Shown: positions 46,058-54,865 of the stretch, in pieces
Layout: every line of letters starts with the position of its first letter
How positions within the stretch are numbered: the stretch's first letter is position 1
Source: Achromobacter aegrifaciens
GTDB lineage: Bacteria; Pseudomonadota; Gammaproteobacteria; Burkholderiales; Burkholderiaceae_B
Direction of reading: 5' to 3'
Length of the DNA: 64,000 nucleotides
NCBI RefSeq assembly: GCF_902859735.1
Contig: NZ_CADIJY010000004.1
Coordinates: 248,001 to 312,000 of the forward strand
Translations under genes and position numbers: made by a program
The notes under the pieces: generated by a model
What the model was told of the DNA's origin: nothing
Database searches by the model: none
The model's input: only the letters and a program-made list of their open reading frames with translations

Positions 46058-46076
46058 TAATCAGGTTTGACGATAT

Positions 46077-46090
46077 TGGCAACGATTCAC
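46077..46090. promoter_or_regulatory. LacI-type operator candidate
   Basis: TGGCAACGATTCAC matches the LacI-family consensus TGNAANCGNTTNCA at seven of ten defined positions, with the central CG. It lies 20 nt upstream of the LacI gene in the divergent promoter region. Confidence 0.4.
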
Positions 46091-46169
46091 TATTGTCCAC
46101 TCTGCCGCATGGTACTGGCGCTGTTGTGGCACATCAAAAAACATCATAACCAAGATTATGGAGACAACC

Positions 46170-47189
46170 ATGAAGCTGCTGACACGCCGTAGCGCCCTGC
46201 GCCGCCTTTGCGCGGTTCCCGCCGTCGCCCTGACCTCGGGCTTCCCGCTGATCGCCCGCGCCGCCGACTACACGCTCAAGTACGGCAACAACCTGCCGGT
46301 CACGCACCCGCTGAACATCCGCGCCCAGGAAGCCGCCGAACGCATCCTCAAGGAAAGCAACGGCCGCGTGGACATCAAGATCTTCCCGAACAACCAGTTG
46401 GGCGGGGACACCGACATGCTGGCCCAGGTGCGCTCGGGCGGCATCGACTTCTTCACCCCTTCCGCACTGGTCATCGCGACCCTGGTGCCGGTGGCGGCGA
46501 TCAATGCCGTGGGCTTCGCCTTCAAGGACTACAACCAGGTCTGGAGCGCCATGGACGGCGCGCTGGGCGCCCACGTGCGCGCCGCCATCGCACAGCGCCG
46601 CCTCTACGCCTTCGAAAAGATGTGGGACAACGGCTTTCGCCAGACCACCAGCAGCAAGGCGCCGGTCAAGTCCGCCGCCGACATGGAAGGGCTGAAGATC
46701 CGCGTGCCGGTCAGCTCGCTGCCGATCTCCATGTTCAAGGGCCTGGGCGCCGCCCCCGCCAGCCTGCAGTTCAGCGAGGTCTATTCCTCGCTGCAGACCA
46801 AGGTGGTGGACGCGCAGGAGAACCCCTTGCCCATCATCCAGGTGGCCAAGCTGTACGAAGTGCAGAAATACTGCTCGCTCACCAACCACATCTGGGACGG
46901 CTACTGGTTCATCGCCAACGGCCGCATGTGGGAAGGCCTGCCGCAGGACCTGAAGACGGTGGTGGCGCGCGGCATCAACGAGGCCGGCCTCGCCCAGCGC
47001 GAAGACATCAAAAAGCTCAACGCCTCGGTGCAGTCGGACCTGGAGGGCAAGGGCCTGCTGTTCAACCAGCCGTCGGCCGACAGCTTCCGCGAGCAATTGC
47101 GCGCGGCCGGCTTCTACAAGGAATGGCAGGGCCGCTTCGGCAACGAAGCCTGGACCCTGCTGGAGCAGGCCGTCGGCAAGCTGGCCTGA
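46170..47189 (+). CDS. TRAP transporter periplasmic solute receptor (DctP family)
   Basis: The 339-residue receptor has a twin-arginine-like leader (TRRSALRRL) ending at RA-ADYTL and the DctP fold with GLKIRVPVSSLPISM as ligand-binding segment. The start at 46170 is preferred because GGAG lies within the preceding in-frame ATG codon stretch (46158), which would be a poor start. It is the first gene of the operon with the fused permease, VOC, RuBisCO-like and kinase genes, so the ligand should be the acid sugar degraded by them. Confidence 0.92.
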   Translation: MKLLTRRSALRRLCAVPAVALTSGFPLIARAADYTLKYGNNLPVTHPLNIRAQEAAERILKESNGRVDIKIFPNNQLGGDTDMLAQVRSGGIDFFTPSALVIATLVPVAAINAVGFAFKDYNQVWSAMDGALGAHVRAAIAQRRLYAFEKMWDNGFRQTTSSKAPVKSAADMEGLKIRVPVSSLPISMFKGLGAAPASLQFSEVYSSLQTKVVDAQENPLPIIQVAKLYEVQKYCSLTNHIWDGYWFIANGRMWEGLPQDLKTVVARGINEAGLAQREDIKKLNASVQSDLEGKGLLFNQPSADSFREQLRAAGFYKEWQGRFGNEAWTLLEQAVGKLA

Positions 47190-47198
47190 GGACGCGCC

Positions 47199-49079
47199 AT
47201 GTCCTCCCTGTCCGCTCCCCACGCCGCGCCGCAGGCGCTGCCGGCCCATCCGCTGCGCCGCGCCGCCGGCGCCCTAGACGCGCTGCTGGGCAGCGTGGTC
47301 GAACACGTGGCCGCGGCCATCGTGCTGATCGAGATCGCCGTGTTGTTCGCGGGCGTCGTCGCGCGCTACGCCTTCCACAGTCCGCTGGTCTGGTCCGACG
47401 AGCTGGCGTCCATCCTGTTCCTGTGGCTGTCGATGCTGGGCGCGGTGGTCGCCCTGCGGCGCGGCGAACACATGCGGATGACGGCGCTGGTCAACAACGT
47501 CAGCCCCGCGCGCCGCGCCCAGCTGGAAACGCTGGCGCTGGCCGCATCGCTGGCCTTCCTGGCGCTGATCCTGGCACCCGCCGTGGAGTACGCGCATGAA
47601 GAACACTTCATCATCACGCCCGCGCTGGAGCTGAGCAACGCCTGGCGCGCCGCCGCGATTCCGGTGGGCATGGGACTGATGGCGGTGGTGGCGCTGCTGC
47701 GCCTGCTGCGCACCCAGACCGCGCCGCAAATGCTGGCGGCGCTGGCGGGAGCCGCGGCAGTGGTCGCGCTGTTCTGGGTGGCGCAGCCCCTCTTCGCCAC
47801 GCTGGGCAAGCTGAACCTGCTGATCTTCTTCGTGGGCATCGTCGCCGCCACGGTGTTCTCGGGCGTGCCCATTGCCTTTTCGTTCGCGCTGGCCACGTTC
47901 TCCTACCTGGCCCTGACCACCAACACGCCCATGGTGGTGATGGTGGGCCGGCTGGACGAGGGCATGTCGCACCTGATGTTGCTGGCGGTGCCGCTTTTCA
48001 TCTTCCTGGGATCGCTGATCGAGATGACCGGCATGGCGCGCGCCATGATCCAGTTCCTGGCCAGCCTGCTGGGCCACGTGCGCGGCGGGCTGTCCTACGT
48101 GCTGATCGGCGCCATGTACCTGGTGTCCGGCATCTCGGGATCCAAGATCGCCGACATGGCAGCCATCGCGCCCGTGCTGTTCCCGGAAATGCAGAAGCGC
48201 GGCGCCAAACCCGGCGACCTGGTGGCGCTGCTGTCGGCCACCGGCGCGCAGACCGAGACCATTCCGCCGTCCATCGTGCTCATCACCATCGGCTCGGTGA
48301 CCGGCGTGTCCATCGCCGCGCTCTTCACGGGCGGGCTGCTGCCGGCCGTGGTGCTGGGCCTGGCCTTGTGCTCGGTGGTGTGGTGGCGCTACCGCAAGGA
48401 AGACCTGAGCCTGGCGCAGCGCTTCAGCGCCCGCGAGATCGGACGCTTCTTCGTCATCGCCCTGCCCGCCGTGGCCCTGCCCTTCGTGATCCGCGCCGCG
48501 GTCGTCGAAGGCGTGGCCACCGCCACCGAGGTCTCGACCATCGGCATCGTGTATTCGGCAGTGGTCGGCCTGCTGATCTACCGGCGCTTCGACTGGGCCC
48601 GCTTGAAGCCCATGCTGATCGAGACCGCCTCGTTGTCGGGCGCCATCATGCTGATCGTGGGCTGCGCCACCGCCATGGCCTGGGCGCTGACGCAGTCCGG
48701 CTTCTCCGGCGACCTGGCCAAGCTGATGGCCGGCATGCCCGGCGGCAGCTACGGCTTCCTGGCCGTCTCCATCGTAGCCTTCATCATCCTGGGCAGCGTG
48801 CTGGAAGGCATACCCGCTATCGTGCTGTTCGGCCCGCTGCTGTTCCCGATCGCGGCGCAGGCCGGCGTGCACGAAGTGCACTACGCCATGGTCGTGATCT
48901 TCGCCATGGGCATAGGCCTGTTCGCGCCGCCCTTCGGCGTGGGCTACTACGGCGCCTGCGCCATCAGCCGCGTCGATCCCAACGAAGGCATAGGCCCGAT
49001 CTGGGGCTACGTCGCCGCGCTGCTGGTGGGCCTGGTGATCGTCGCTGCCTTCCCCTGGTTCTCCATCGGTTTCCTGTGA
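47199..49079 (+). CDS. Fused TRAP transporter permease (DctQ-DctM)
   Basis: The 626-residue protein is a natural fusion: residues about 1-190 form a DctQ-like small subunit (RYAFHSPLVWSDELASILFLWLS) and the rest a DctM large subunit (SGISGSKIADMAAIAPVLFPEM and QTETIPPSIVLITIGS). This differs from the separate Q and M genes of the other TRAP system in this window. It begins 9 nt after the receptor gene and would form the whole membrane channel. Confidence 0.93.
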   Translation: MSSLSAPHAAPQALPAHPLRRAAGALDALLGSVVEHVAAAIVLIEIAVLFAGVVARYAFHSPLVWSDELASILFLWLSMLGAVVALRRGEHMRMTALVNNVSPARRAQLETLALAASLAFLALILAPAVEYAHEEHFIITPALELSNAWRAAAIPVGMGLMAVVALLRLLRTQTAPQMLAALAGAAAVVALFWVAQPLFATLGKLNLLIFFVGIVAATVFSGVPIAFSFALATFSYLALTTNTPMVVMVGRLDEGMSHLMLLAVPLFIFLGSLIEMTGMARAMIQFLASLLGHVRGGLSYVLIGAMYLVSGISGSKIADMAAIAPVLFPEMQKRGAKPGDLVALLSATGAQTETIPPSIVLITIGSVTGVSIAALFTGGLLPAVVLGLALCSVVWWRYRKEDLSLAQRFSAREIGRFFVIALPAVALPFVIRAAVVEGVATATEVSTIGIVYSAVVGLLIYRRFDWARLKPMLIETASLSGAIMLIVGCATAMAWALTQSGFSGDLAKLMAGMPGGSYGFLAVSIVAFIILGSVLEGIPAIVLFGPLLFPIAAQAGVHEVHYAMVVIFAMGIGLFAPPFGVGYYGACAISRVDPNEGIGPIWGYVAALLVGLVIVAAFPWFSIGFL

Positions 49080-49084
49080 GGTCC

Positions 49085-49103
49085 GCGGCCCGCAGCGGGC
49101 CGC
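49085..49103 (+). repeat. GC-rich inverted repeat inside the operon
   Basis: GCGGCCCGC and GCGGGCCGC are perfect 9-bp arms around a single A between the permease and VOC genes. No U-tract follows, so it may stabilise or process the mRNA rather than terminate it. Confidence 0.5.
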
Positions 49104-49145
49104 ATCCTCCCGACATCCTCAAACCTCTCCCGCAAAGAATCCATC

Positions 49146-49685
49146 ATGAGTCGTTTCCTGGGCGAAATCCGCCAACTCGGTTATGTGGTCCACGACATCG
49201 AAGCCGCCATGGACTACTGGAGCAGCACGCTGGGCGTGGGGCCCTGGTACTACAACCCGCGCGTGCCCATCGTGAACTACCAGTACGACGGCGAGCGCCA
49301 CGAACCGCACAACTCGGTGGCGCTGGCGAATTCCGGCTTCGTGCAAGTCGAGCTGATCCAGACGCGCAACGACGTGCCCTCCATGTACCGCGACTTCCTG
49401 CAGGCCGGCCGCACCGGGCTGCAGCACGTGGCCTATTGGACCGAAAGCTACGACGCCGACCTGGAACGCCTGCTGGCGCAAGGCTTCAAGCCCAAGATGA
49501 GCGGCGAAGTGGGCGAGAAAGGCCGCTTCATCTACTTCGACACCGAGTACCACCCCGGCACCGTGATCGAGCTGTCCGAAGTGGCCGGTCCCAAGGGCCG
49601 CCTGTTCGACCTGATCCGCGACAGCGCCCGGGATTGGGACGGCAGGGACCCCGTGCGCCCCTTCCCCGATCTGAACCGGATCTGA
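49146..49685 (+). CDS. VOC-family (glyoxalase-like) metalloprotein
   Basis: The 179-residue protein has two beta-alpha-beta-beta-beta modules of the vicinal oxygen chelate family, with the expected metal quartet His16, Glu69, His94 and Glu142. Such enzymes act as isomerases, epimerases, dioxygenases or lyases on substrates with adjacent oxygens. Its position between TRAP and RuBisCO-like genes suggests an isomerisation or dehydration step in the acid-sugar pathway, but the reaction is not known. Confidence 0.85.
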   Translation: MSRFLGEIRQLGYVVHDIEAAMDYWSSTLGVGPWYYNPRVPIVNYQYDGERHEPHNSVALANSGFVQVELIQTRNDVPSMYRDFLQAGRTGLQHVAYWTESYDADLERLLAQGFKPKMSGEVGEKGRFIYFDTEYHPGTVIELSEVAGPKGRLFDLIRDSARDWDGRDPVRPFPDLNRI

Positions 49686-49708
49686 TCCCCTTACCTGCCA
49701 CCTCCGCC

Positions 49709-50986
49709 ATGAATTCCCAATCGTTTACCGCCACCTACCTGATCGAAACCCCGCTGGACCCCGGCAAGGTCGCGGAGATCATGGCTGGCGAGCAATCCTG
49801 CGGCACCTTCACGCGGGTGCAGGGCGAAACCGACGAACTGCGCGCCCGCGCCCGGGCGCGAATCGAGTCCATCGAACCCCTGGAGTCCGCATCCGCGCCC
49901 AGCCTGCCCAACGCCTGGCTGGCGCGGCAGCCGGGCGGCATGCCTGGCCGCTACCAGCGCGCCCGCGTGCGCATCGCCTTTCCCGTCGCCAACGTCGGCG
50001 CCAACCTGCCGACGCTGGCGGCCACGGTAGGCGGCAACCTGTACGACCTGGGCGAAGTCACGGGCCTGCGCCTGGAAAGCATGGAACTGCCGGCCAACTA
50101 CCGCGCCCAGTTCGACATGCCGCGCGCGGGCATTGCCGGCACGCGGCAACTGACCGGCGTGGCGCATGGCCCGCTGGTAGGCACCATCATCAAGCCCAAC
50201 GTCGGCCTGTCGCCCGAGCAGACCGCGCATCTGGCGGCGCAGCTGTGCAATGCAGGCGTGGACTTCATCAAGGACGACGAGGTCTGCGCCAACCCTGCCC
50301 ACGCGCCGCTGGCGCAACGCGTCGCCGCCGTCATGGCGGTGGTGCGCGCGCACCGCGAGCGCACCGGACGGCAGGTCATGGTGGCGTTCAACATCAGCGA
50401 CGAGACCGACGCCATGCGCCGCCACGCCGACCTGATCGAACGCGAAGGCGGCTCCTGCGTCATGGCCAGCCTGAACCATTGCGGCTACTCGGCCATCCAG
50501 ACCTTGCGCCGCAGCACCCCGCTGGCGTTGCACGGCCACCGCAATGGTTACGGCGCGCTGTCGCGCCACCCCATGCTGGGCGTGGGCTTCCAGGCTTACC
50601 AGACGCTATGGCGGCTGGCCGGTGTGGACCATATGCACGTGCACGGCCTGCAAGGCAAGTTCGCCCAGGAAGACGCCGAAGTCGTCGAGTCCGCGCGCGA
50701 CTGCCTGGCCTCGCTGACTCCCGGGATTGATGACCCCGTCATGCCGGCGTTTTCGTCCGGCCAATGGGCTGGCACCGTGCCCGCCACCTGGGCCGCCGTG
50801 CGCAGCGACGATCTGCTGTTCATGTCCGGCGGCGGCATCCTCGCCCACCCGGACGGACCCGCCGCAGGCGTGCTCAGCATCCGCCAGGCCTGGCAGGCCA
50901 TGCGCGACGGCGAGCGCCTGGAAGACTACGCGCGCAACGCCCCGGAACTGCGGCGCGCCATCGAGTTCTTCGGCAGCCGCGCATGA
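49709..50986 (+). CDS. RuBisCO-like protein (form IV, OiaX/OiaT-type)
   Basis: The 425-residue protein has the RuBisCO large-chain fold: N-terminal alpha/beta domain (residues 1-130) and a TIM barrel. Active-site residues are kept: Lys162 in IIKPNVGL, Lys188-Asp190-Glu191 in FIKDDE (the carbamylated Lys region), His277 in HGHRNG, Lys317 in loop 6 (HGLQGKF) and the phosphate-binding SGGG at 373-376. Non-CO2-fixing RuBisCO-like proteins beside DUF1537 kinases are known to decarboxylate or split 3-oxo-isoapionate 4-phosphate; a similar role is inferred. CO2 fixation is unlikely, since no small subunit or phosphoribulokinase is present. The start is the ATG at 49709, and the stop overlaps the kinase start (ATGA). 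Confidence 0.88.
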   Translation: MNSQSFTATYLIETPLDPGKVAEIMAGEQSCGTFTRVQGETDELRARARARIESIEPLESASAPSLPNAWLARQPGGMPGRYQRARVRIAFPVANVGANLPTLAATVGGNLYDLGEVTGLRLESMELPANYRAQFDMPRAGIAGTRQLTGVAHGPLVGTIIKPNVGLSPEQTAHLAAQLCNAGVDFIKDDEVCANPAHAPLAQRVAAVMAVVRAHRERTGRQVMVAFNISDETDAMRRHADLIEREGGSCVMASLNHCGYSAIQTLRRSTPLALHGHRNGYGALSRHPMLGVGFQAYQTLWRLAGVDHMHVHGLQGKFAQEDAEVVESARDCLASLTPGIDDPVMPAFSSGQWAGTVPATWAAVRSDDLLFMSGGGILAHPDGPAAGVLSIRQAWQAMRDGERLEDYARNAPELRRAIEFFGSRA

Positions 50987-52332
50987 GTTCAGCGGCGCAA
51001 GACGCAACGCGGCCGCGGCTGGGCTGGTACGGCGACGACTTCACCGGCGCCACGGATACGCTGGCCGAAACCGCGCGCGCCGGCCTGCGCAGCCTGCTGT
51101 TCCTGGGCGTGCCGACGCCGGACCAGCTGCGCCGCGCCGGACCGCTGGACGCCATTGGCATCGCCGGCGCGGCGCGCGGCATGGCGCCAGCCGAAATGCA
51201 GGCCGAACTGCAGGCCGTGGGCCGCTACATGGCGGGTGCGGGCGTGCGCGTGCTGCATTACAAATGCTGCTCCACCTTCGACAGCGCGCCGCACGTGGGC
51301 AGCATCGGCGCCGCCGTGCGCGAACTGCACCGCCACATGCCCAACCCGCTGGTGCCTATCGTGGGCGGGCAGCCCAGCATCGGCCGCTATTGCAGCTTCG
51401 CCCAGCTGTTCGCGCGCGCGGGGTCCGCGCCCGAGATCCATCGCATCGACCGCCATCCGGTCATGAGCGCGCATCCCGTCACTCCCATGCACGAAGCCGA
51501 CCTGCGCCTGCACCTGGCGGCGCAAGGCTTGGCGGACATCCGCTCCTTGCCGCACACGGCCTACCCGCGGCTGCGGCGGGCGGCGGATGCGCCGCTGCTG
51601 GACGACTGGATCGACCAAGTCATCGAAAGCACCGACGGACCGCTGCTGCTGGACCTGGTCGACGAAGAACAGCTGGCCATCATCGGCCGGCTCATCTGGC
51701 GCGCGGCGTCCTGCCTGCCGTTACTGGCGGTCGGCCCCAGCAGCGTGCAGCAGGCGCTGGCCCGTGCCACGCCAGCCGGCGGCGGCAGCGCCGCAGCCGC
51801 GCCGCTGCAACCGGCCTCGGGCCCCGTGCTGGCGGTCGCCGGCAGCCTGTCTCCGGTCACGGCCAGGCAGATCGCCGCGTGCCGGCAATACCAGCTCCAA
51901 CCGCTGCAGGCGCAACGGCTCTTGCAAGACCCTACCTACGCCGCCCAGCAAGCCCAGTTGGCCGCCGCCACGCTGGCCCAGGGGCGTAATGTGCTGGCGC
52001 ACACCGACCGGCCCGCCCAGCCCCTTGCACCCCATCAGACCGCCGCGACCGCCCGCGCCACCGGTCAACTGGTGGCGGATATCGTGCGCGCCAGCGCGCA
52101 AGCCGGCGCGCGCCTGTCACGCATCGGCATCGCCGGCGGCGACACCTCCAGCCAGGCGACGTTGGCCCTGGGCGTCTGGGGCCTGGCGTTCCGCTGCGTG
52201 CTGGCGCCCGGCGTGACGGTCAGCCTGACGCGCAGCGATGACCCTGTGACCGACGGCATTGAACTGATGCTCAAGGGCGGACAGATGGGCGGCGATCTGC
52301 TGTTCGATGAGTTGGCGTCGGGAGCGGCCTGA
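50983..52332 (+). CDS. DUF1537-family four-carbon acid-sugar kinase
   Basis: The 449-residue kinase has an N-terminal substrate domain with GDDFTGATD (Asp18, Asp19, Asp25) and a C-terminal nucleotide domain with GIAGGDTSSQ and the LAPGVTVSL/LKGGQMGG segments typical of the family. It phosphorylates an acid sugar (threonate, erythronate, oxo-tetronate or 3-oxo-isoapionate class). The 4-nt overlap with the RuBisCO-like gene implies that kinase product is the substrate of that protein. Which sugar is not known. Confidence 0.88.
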   Translation: MSSAAQDATRPRLGWYGDDFTGATDTLAETARAGLRSLLFLGVPTPDQLRRAGPLDAIGIAGAARGMAPAEMQAELQAVGRYMAGAGVRVLHYKCCSTFDSAPHVGSIGAAVRELHRHMPNPLVPIVGGQPSIGRYCSFAQLFARAGSAPEIHRIDRHPVMSAHPVTPMHEADLRLHLAAQGLADIRSLPHTAYPRLRRAADAPLLDDWIDQVIESTDGPLLLDLVDEEQLAIIGRLIWRAASCLPLLAVGPSSVQQALARATPAGGGSAAAAPLQPASGPVLAVAGSLSPVTARQIAACRQYQLQPLQAQRLLQDPTYAAQQAQLAAATLAQGRNVLAHTDRPAQPLAPHQTAATARATGQLVADIVRASAQAGARLSRIGIAGGDTSSQATLALGVWGLAFRCVLAPGVTVSLTRSDDPVTDGIELMLKGGQMGGDLLFDELASGAA

Positions 52333-52364
52333 GCCGGCATGACGCGCCACGGCGCGCCATGCCC

Positions 52365-53483
52365 TCAGAACTTGTGCCGGATGCCCAGCGCCAGGGCGGC
52401 CTGGCTATCCTTGCCCGGGGGCAGCGTGGCAAGCGGCGCAAAGTTCAGCGCGGAGTTACGCGCATAGGCGCCGACCGCATACAGGTCTGTGCGCTTGGAC
52501 AGCCCGCTGTAAAGCAGCTGCAAGACATGCTGTTTGGGATTCGGCGGATTTCCTCCCCCTGCATCGGCCTTCACGTCGTCGTAGTAAAACGCGGCAGTGA
52601 CCTGCAGGACCCGCGAAAGGCGGTACCCGACTCCGATCCACCACATGTCGTCGCGCTGGTTCAAGCTGCCTCGGGCCGTCTTGTCCTGCGCCCAGCGGTA
52701 GCCCGCCGTCAGGTGCCAAGGATCCGGCGCGTAGGAAGCGCTCAAGGCCAGCTTGCGCAGCCGGTTCGACGCGGTTGTCGGCTTTGCGCCGCCGGCCTCG
52801 TCGTAGACTGCCGCCAGGCCAAACAGGCCGGACAGGTAGCTCGCTCCCCCGCCCCAGGCCGACCGCTGATAACGCGTGCCCGCCGCATCATCGAGCTGAT
52901 AATGCGCCTGCGCCGACAGCGCCCCCGTCCCGACGCGATACTTGACCAAGTTGTCGTGACGCACACCACCCAAGAGAGCCCCCGAAGGCTCGTAGGCCGG
53001 CGCGTAGGCCTGAGGCACCATCGGGAACAACAGGCTGAACATGCTGGTGTATTGCCTTCCCAAAGTCACCATGCCGTAGGGGCTGTTCAGACCCAGGAAG
53101 GCCTGGCGGTTGAACGGCCGTCCCTCCTCGGCCATGGTTCCCGTATGCGTATTCAAGCCGCCTTCAAGCGTGAAAACAGCCTGCATCCCGCCACCCAGGT
53201 CCTCCACTCCCTGCATACCCCAACGGGAACCCGACAACCCGCCGGAGCCCATCCGCATCGAGGATCCGCCGGACGAAGAGGATCGCCCCGCCGACGCGCC
53301 GCGCTTCTTGTTATCGATGTTGTTGCTCTTGTACTCGATATACGTGTCCGCTATTCCGTAAAACTTGAGACTGGACTGCGCGAACACCGCAGGCGAGTGC
53401 GCGGCATAGACAGCCAATGCCGCGCACATCGCCGGGACCCTGAATTGCTTGCCACACTTCCTGTATTGCTTTCCATACTTCAT
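52365..53483 (-). CDS. Beta-proteobacterial general porin
   Basis: The 372-residue protein has a signal peptide ending at VFA-QSS, barrel sequences starting with LKFYGIADTYIEY, and the terminal aromatic Phe (RHKF) needed for BAM assembly. It is a trimeric porin of the Porin_4/OmpC type. The start at 53483 is chosen because AAAGGGGGTGG precedes it; an upstream in-frame ATG would add an atypical N-terminus. It converges with the kinase gene and is divergent from a LysR gene. Its N-terminus carries a repeated KYGKQ/KCGKQ motif. Confidence 0.92.
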   Translation of the reverse strand: MKYGKQYRKCGKQFRVPAMCAALAVYAAHSPAVFAQSSLKFYGIADTYIEYKSNNIDNKKRGASAGRSSSSGGSSMRMGSGGLSGSRWGMQGVEDLGGGMQAVFTLEGGLNTHTGTMAEEGRPFNRQAFLGLNSPYGMVTLGRQYTSMFSLLFPMVPQAYAPAYEPSGALLGGVRHDNLVKYRVGTGALSAQAHYQLDDAAGTRYQRSAWGGGASYLSGLFGLAAVYDEAGGAKPTTASNRLRKLALSASYAPDPWHLTAGYRWAQDKTARGSLNQRDDMWWIGVGYRLSRVLQVTAAFYYDDVKADAGGGNPPNPKQHVLQLLYSGLSKRTDLYAVGAYARNSALNFAPLATLPPGKDSQAALALGIRHKF

Positions 53484-53896
53484 GAACCACCCCCTTTGAA
53501 AATCGTTATGTTTGCCGTGGTCGGCAATAGGCAAGCCCCAGGACACTGCAACTCTCGGCGCCACGCGAACCGGTGTTCGAACGGCCTCGGACTACAGGTT
53601 GGTCAGCTTTGCCAGATAGTTTTCTTCGGTGCCATGCAGATCCTGATCCTGCGTCGCCAATGCCAGGATTCCCCGCTTATGCCTACTACTCCCGCGTCGA
53701 TATCGGACTGATTCCCGCGTATTGGAGGAAGGCATTCCTGCTCATCCTTCCCGCCCCTCGCGACTGCACCAAAGCGTCTGTTCTTTTCTGTTCCACGCCT
53801 GTCTCCGTCGCTATAATCAGCCGCGATATTGACACCGCCAAACCCCGCAATTAAAGGGTCGCGCCGGAAATAAACGGTTTCGTTGCGGGAAAGAAT
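53484..53896. other. Intergenic region between porin and LysR genes
   Basis: This 413-nt stretch of lower GC has no convincing gene. A TATAAT-like element is at 53812-53817 on the plus strand and probably belongs to the LysR promoter. On the minus strand, 53592-53672 can be read as a protein-like tail ending in YLAKLTNL and a stop, a possible gene remnant. The 93-residue frame at 53573-53854 has no ribosome-binding site. Confidence 0.5.
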
Positions 53897-54802
53897 ATGA
53901 ATCGCCTGGTCGCAATGAATGTCTTCTGCAAGGTCGTCGAACATGGAAGCTTTACGATCGCTGCAACGCGCTTGAACATGTCCACCGCCTCGGTGAGCAA
54001 GAACGTTTCTGCGCTGGAAGACCACATAGGCACGCCGCTGCTTGCGCGCACCACTCGCCGCATCGTGCTCACCGATGCGGGCAAGACCTACTACGAAAAA
54101 TGCACCCGCATCCTCGAAGATGTGGAAGAAGCCGAACGCACCGCGGGGCAGGTACAGACCACGCCACGGGGCATCCTGAAGGTGCGCGCGCCGATCGCCT
54201 TCGGCGCAGCGGATCTGGGCCGCCTGATCACGGAATTCACCGCGATTTTTCCCGAGGTCACCGTTGAAATGACACTCAACGACAAGTATCTCGACCCGGC
54301 GGACGAAGACATCGACGTCGCGCTGTATATCGGCGCAACCCCCAAGCATTTCGCGGCGGGCGCCCAGACCATCGCCACCCTGCCCAGGGCGCTGGTCGCC
54401 GCGCCGACCTATCTAAAACGCCAGGGCACCCCAAAGGACATCCTGGATCTCGCCAGCCATCAGTGCCTGATCTATAAGCGCGGCGCCAACCACAACGAAT
54501 GGCGCTTTACGCGAGACGACCTTAAGCAAACCGTGCATGTCAGCGGCCCCCTGCGCAGCAACAACAGCCTGACCCTGCGCGACGCAACGCTGAACGGCGC
54601 CGGTATCGGACTGCTGCCCGCTTATCTGGTCGCGCAGGACCTGGCCGACGGCCGTCTCATGTCCCTGCTGCCGGATTGGCAGCCCGCGGAGCGAAACCTG
54701 TATGCCGTGTACCCGCAGCCGCGGCGCTCATCGCCCAAGGTGCGCGAGTTCATCAATCTGTTGGCCAGCAGCCTGGACCTGGGTGCTGCTTGCTCACGCT
54801 AG
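53897..54802 (+). CDS. LysR-family transcriptional regulator
   Basis: The 301-residue LysR protein starts with MNRLVAMNVFCKVVEHGSFT and an HTH ending in STASVSKNVSALE, the style of the subgroup that controls efflux or aromatic catabolism genes. The effector domain has the usual length. It is divergent from the porin gene and followed by the TonB-like protein gene after 63 nt. Effector unknown. Confidence 0.9.
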   Translation: MNRLVAMNVFCKVVEHGSFTIAATRLNMSTASVSKNVSALEDHIGTPLLARTTRRIVLTDAGKTYYEKCTRILEDVEEAERTAGQVQTTPRGILKVRAPIAFGAADLGRLITEFTAIFPEVTVEMTLNDKYLDPADEDIDVALYIGATPKHFAAGAQTIATLPRALVAAPTYLKRQGTPKDILDLASHQCLIYKRGANHNEWRFTRDDLKQTVHVSGPLRSNNSLTLRDATLNGAGIGLLPAYLVAQDLADGRLMSLLPDWQPAERNLYAVYPQPRRSSPKVREFINLLASSLDLGAACSR

Positions 54803-54865
54803 CAGCGGGTTATGCTGCCGACGCGCCCGCCTTTGCGGGTTCCTACGATCAGGAGACTTGCCCAC

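Noticed and set aside
49709-50986. RuBisCO for CO2 fixation
   Set aside because: No small subunit, phosphoribulokinase or other Calvin-cycle gene is present, and the sequence is of the form IV type next to an acid-sugar kinase.
53573-53854. 93-codon frame between the porin and LysR genes
   Set aside because: No ribosome-binding site, no domain-like sequence, and it overlaps the LysR promoter region.
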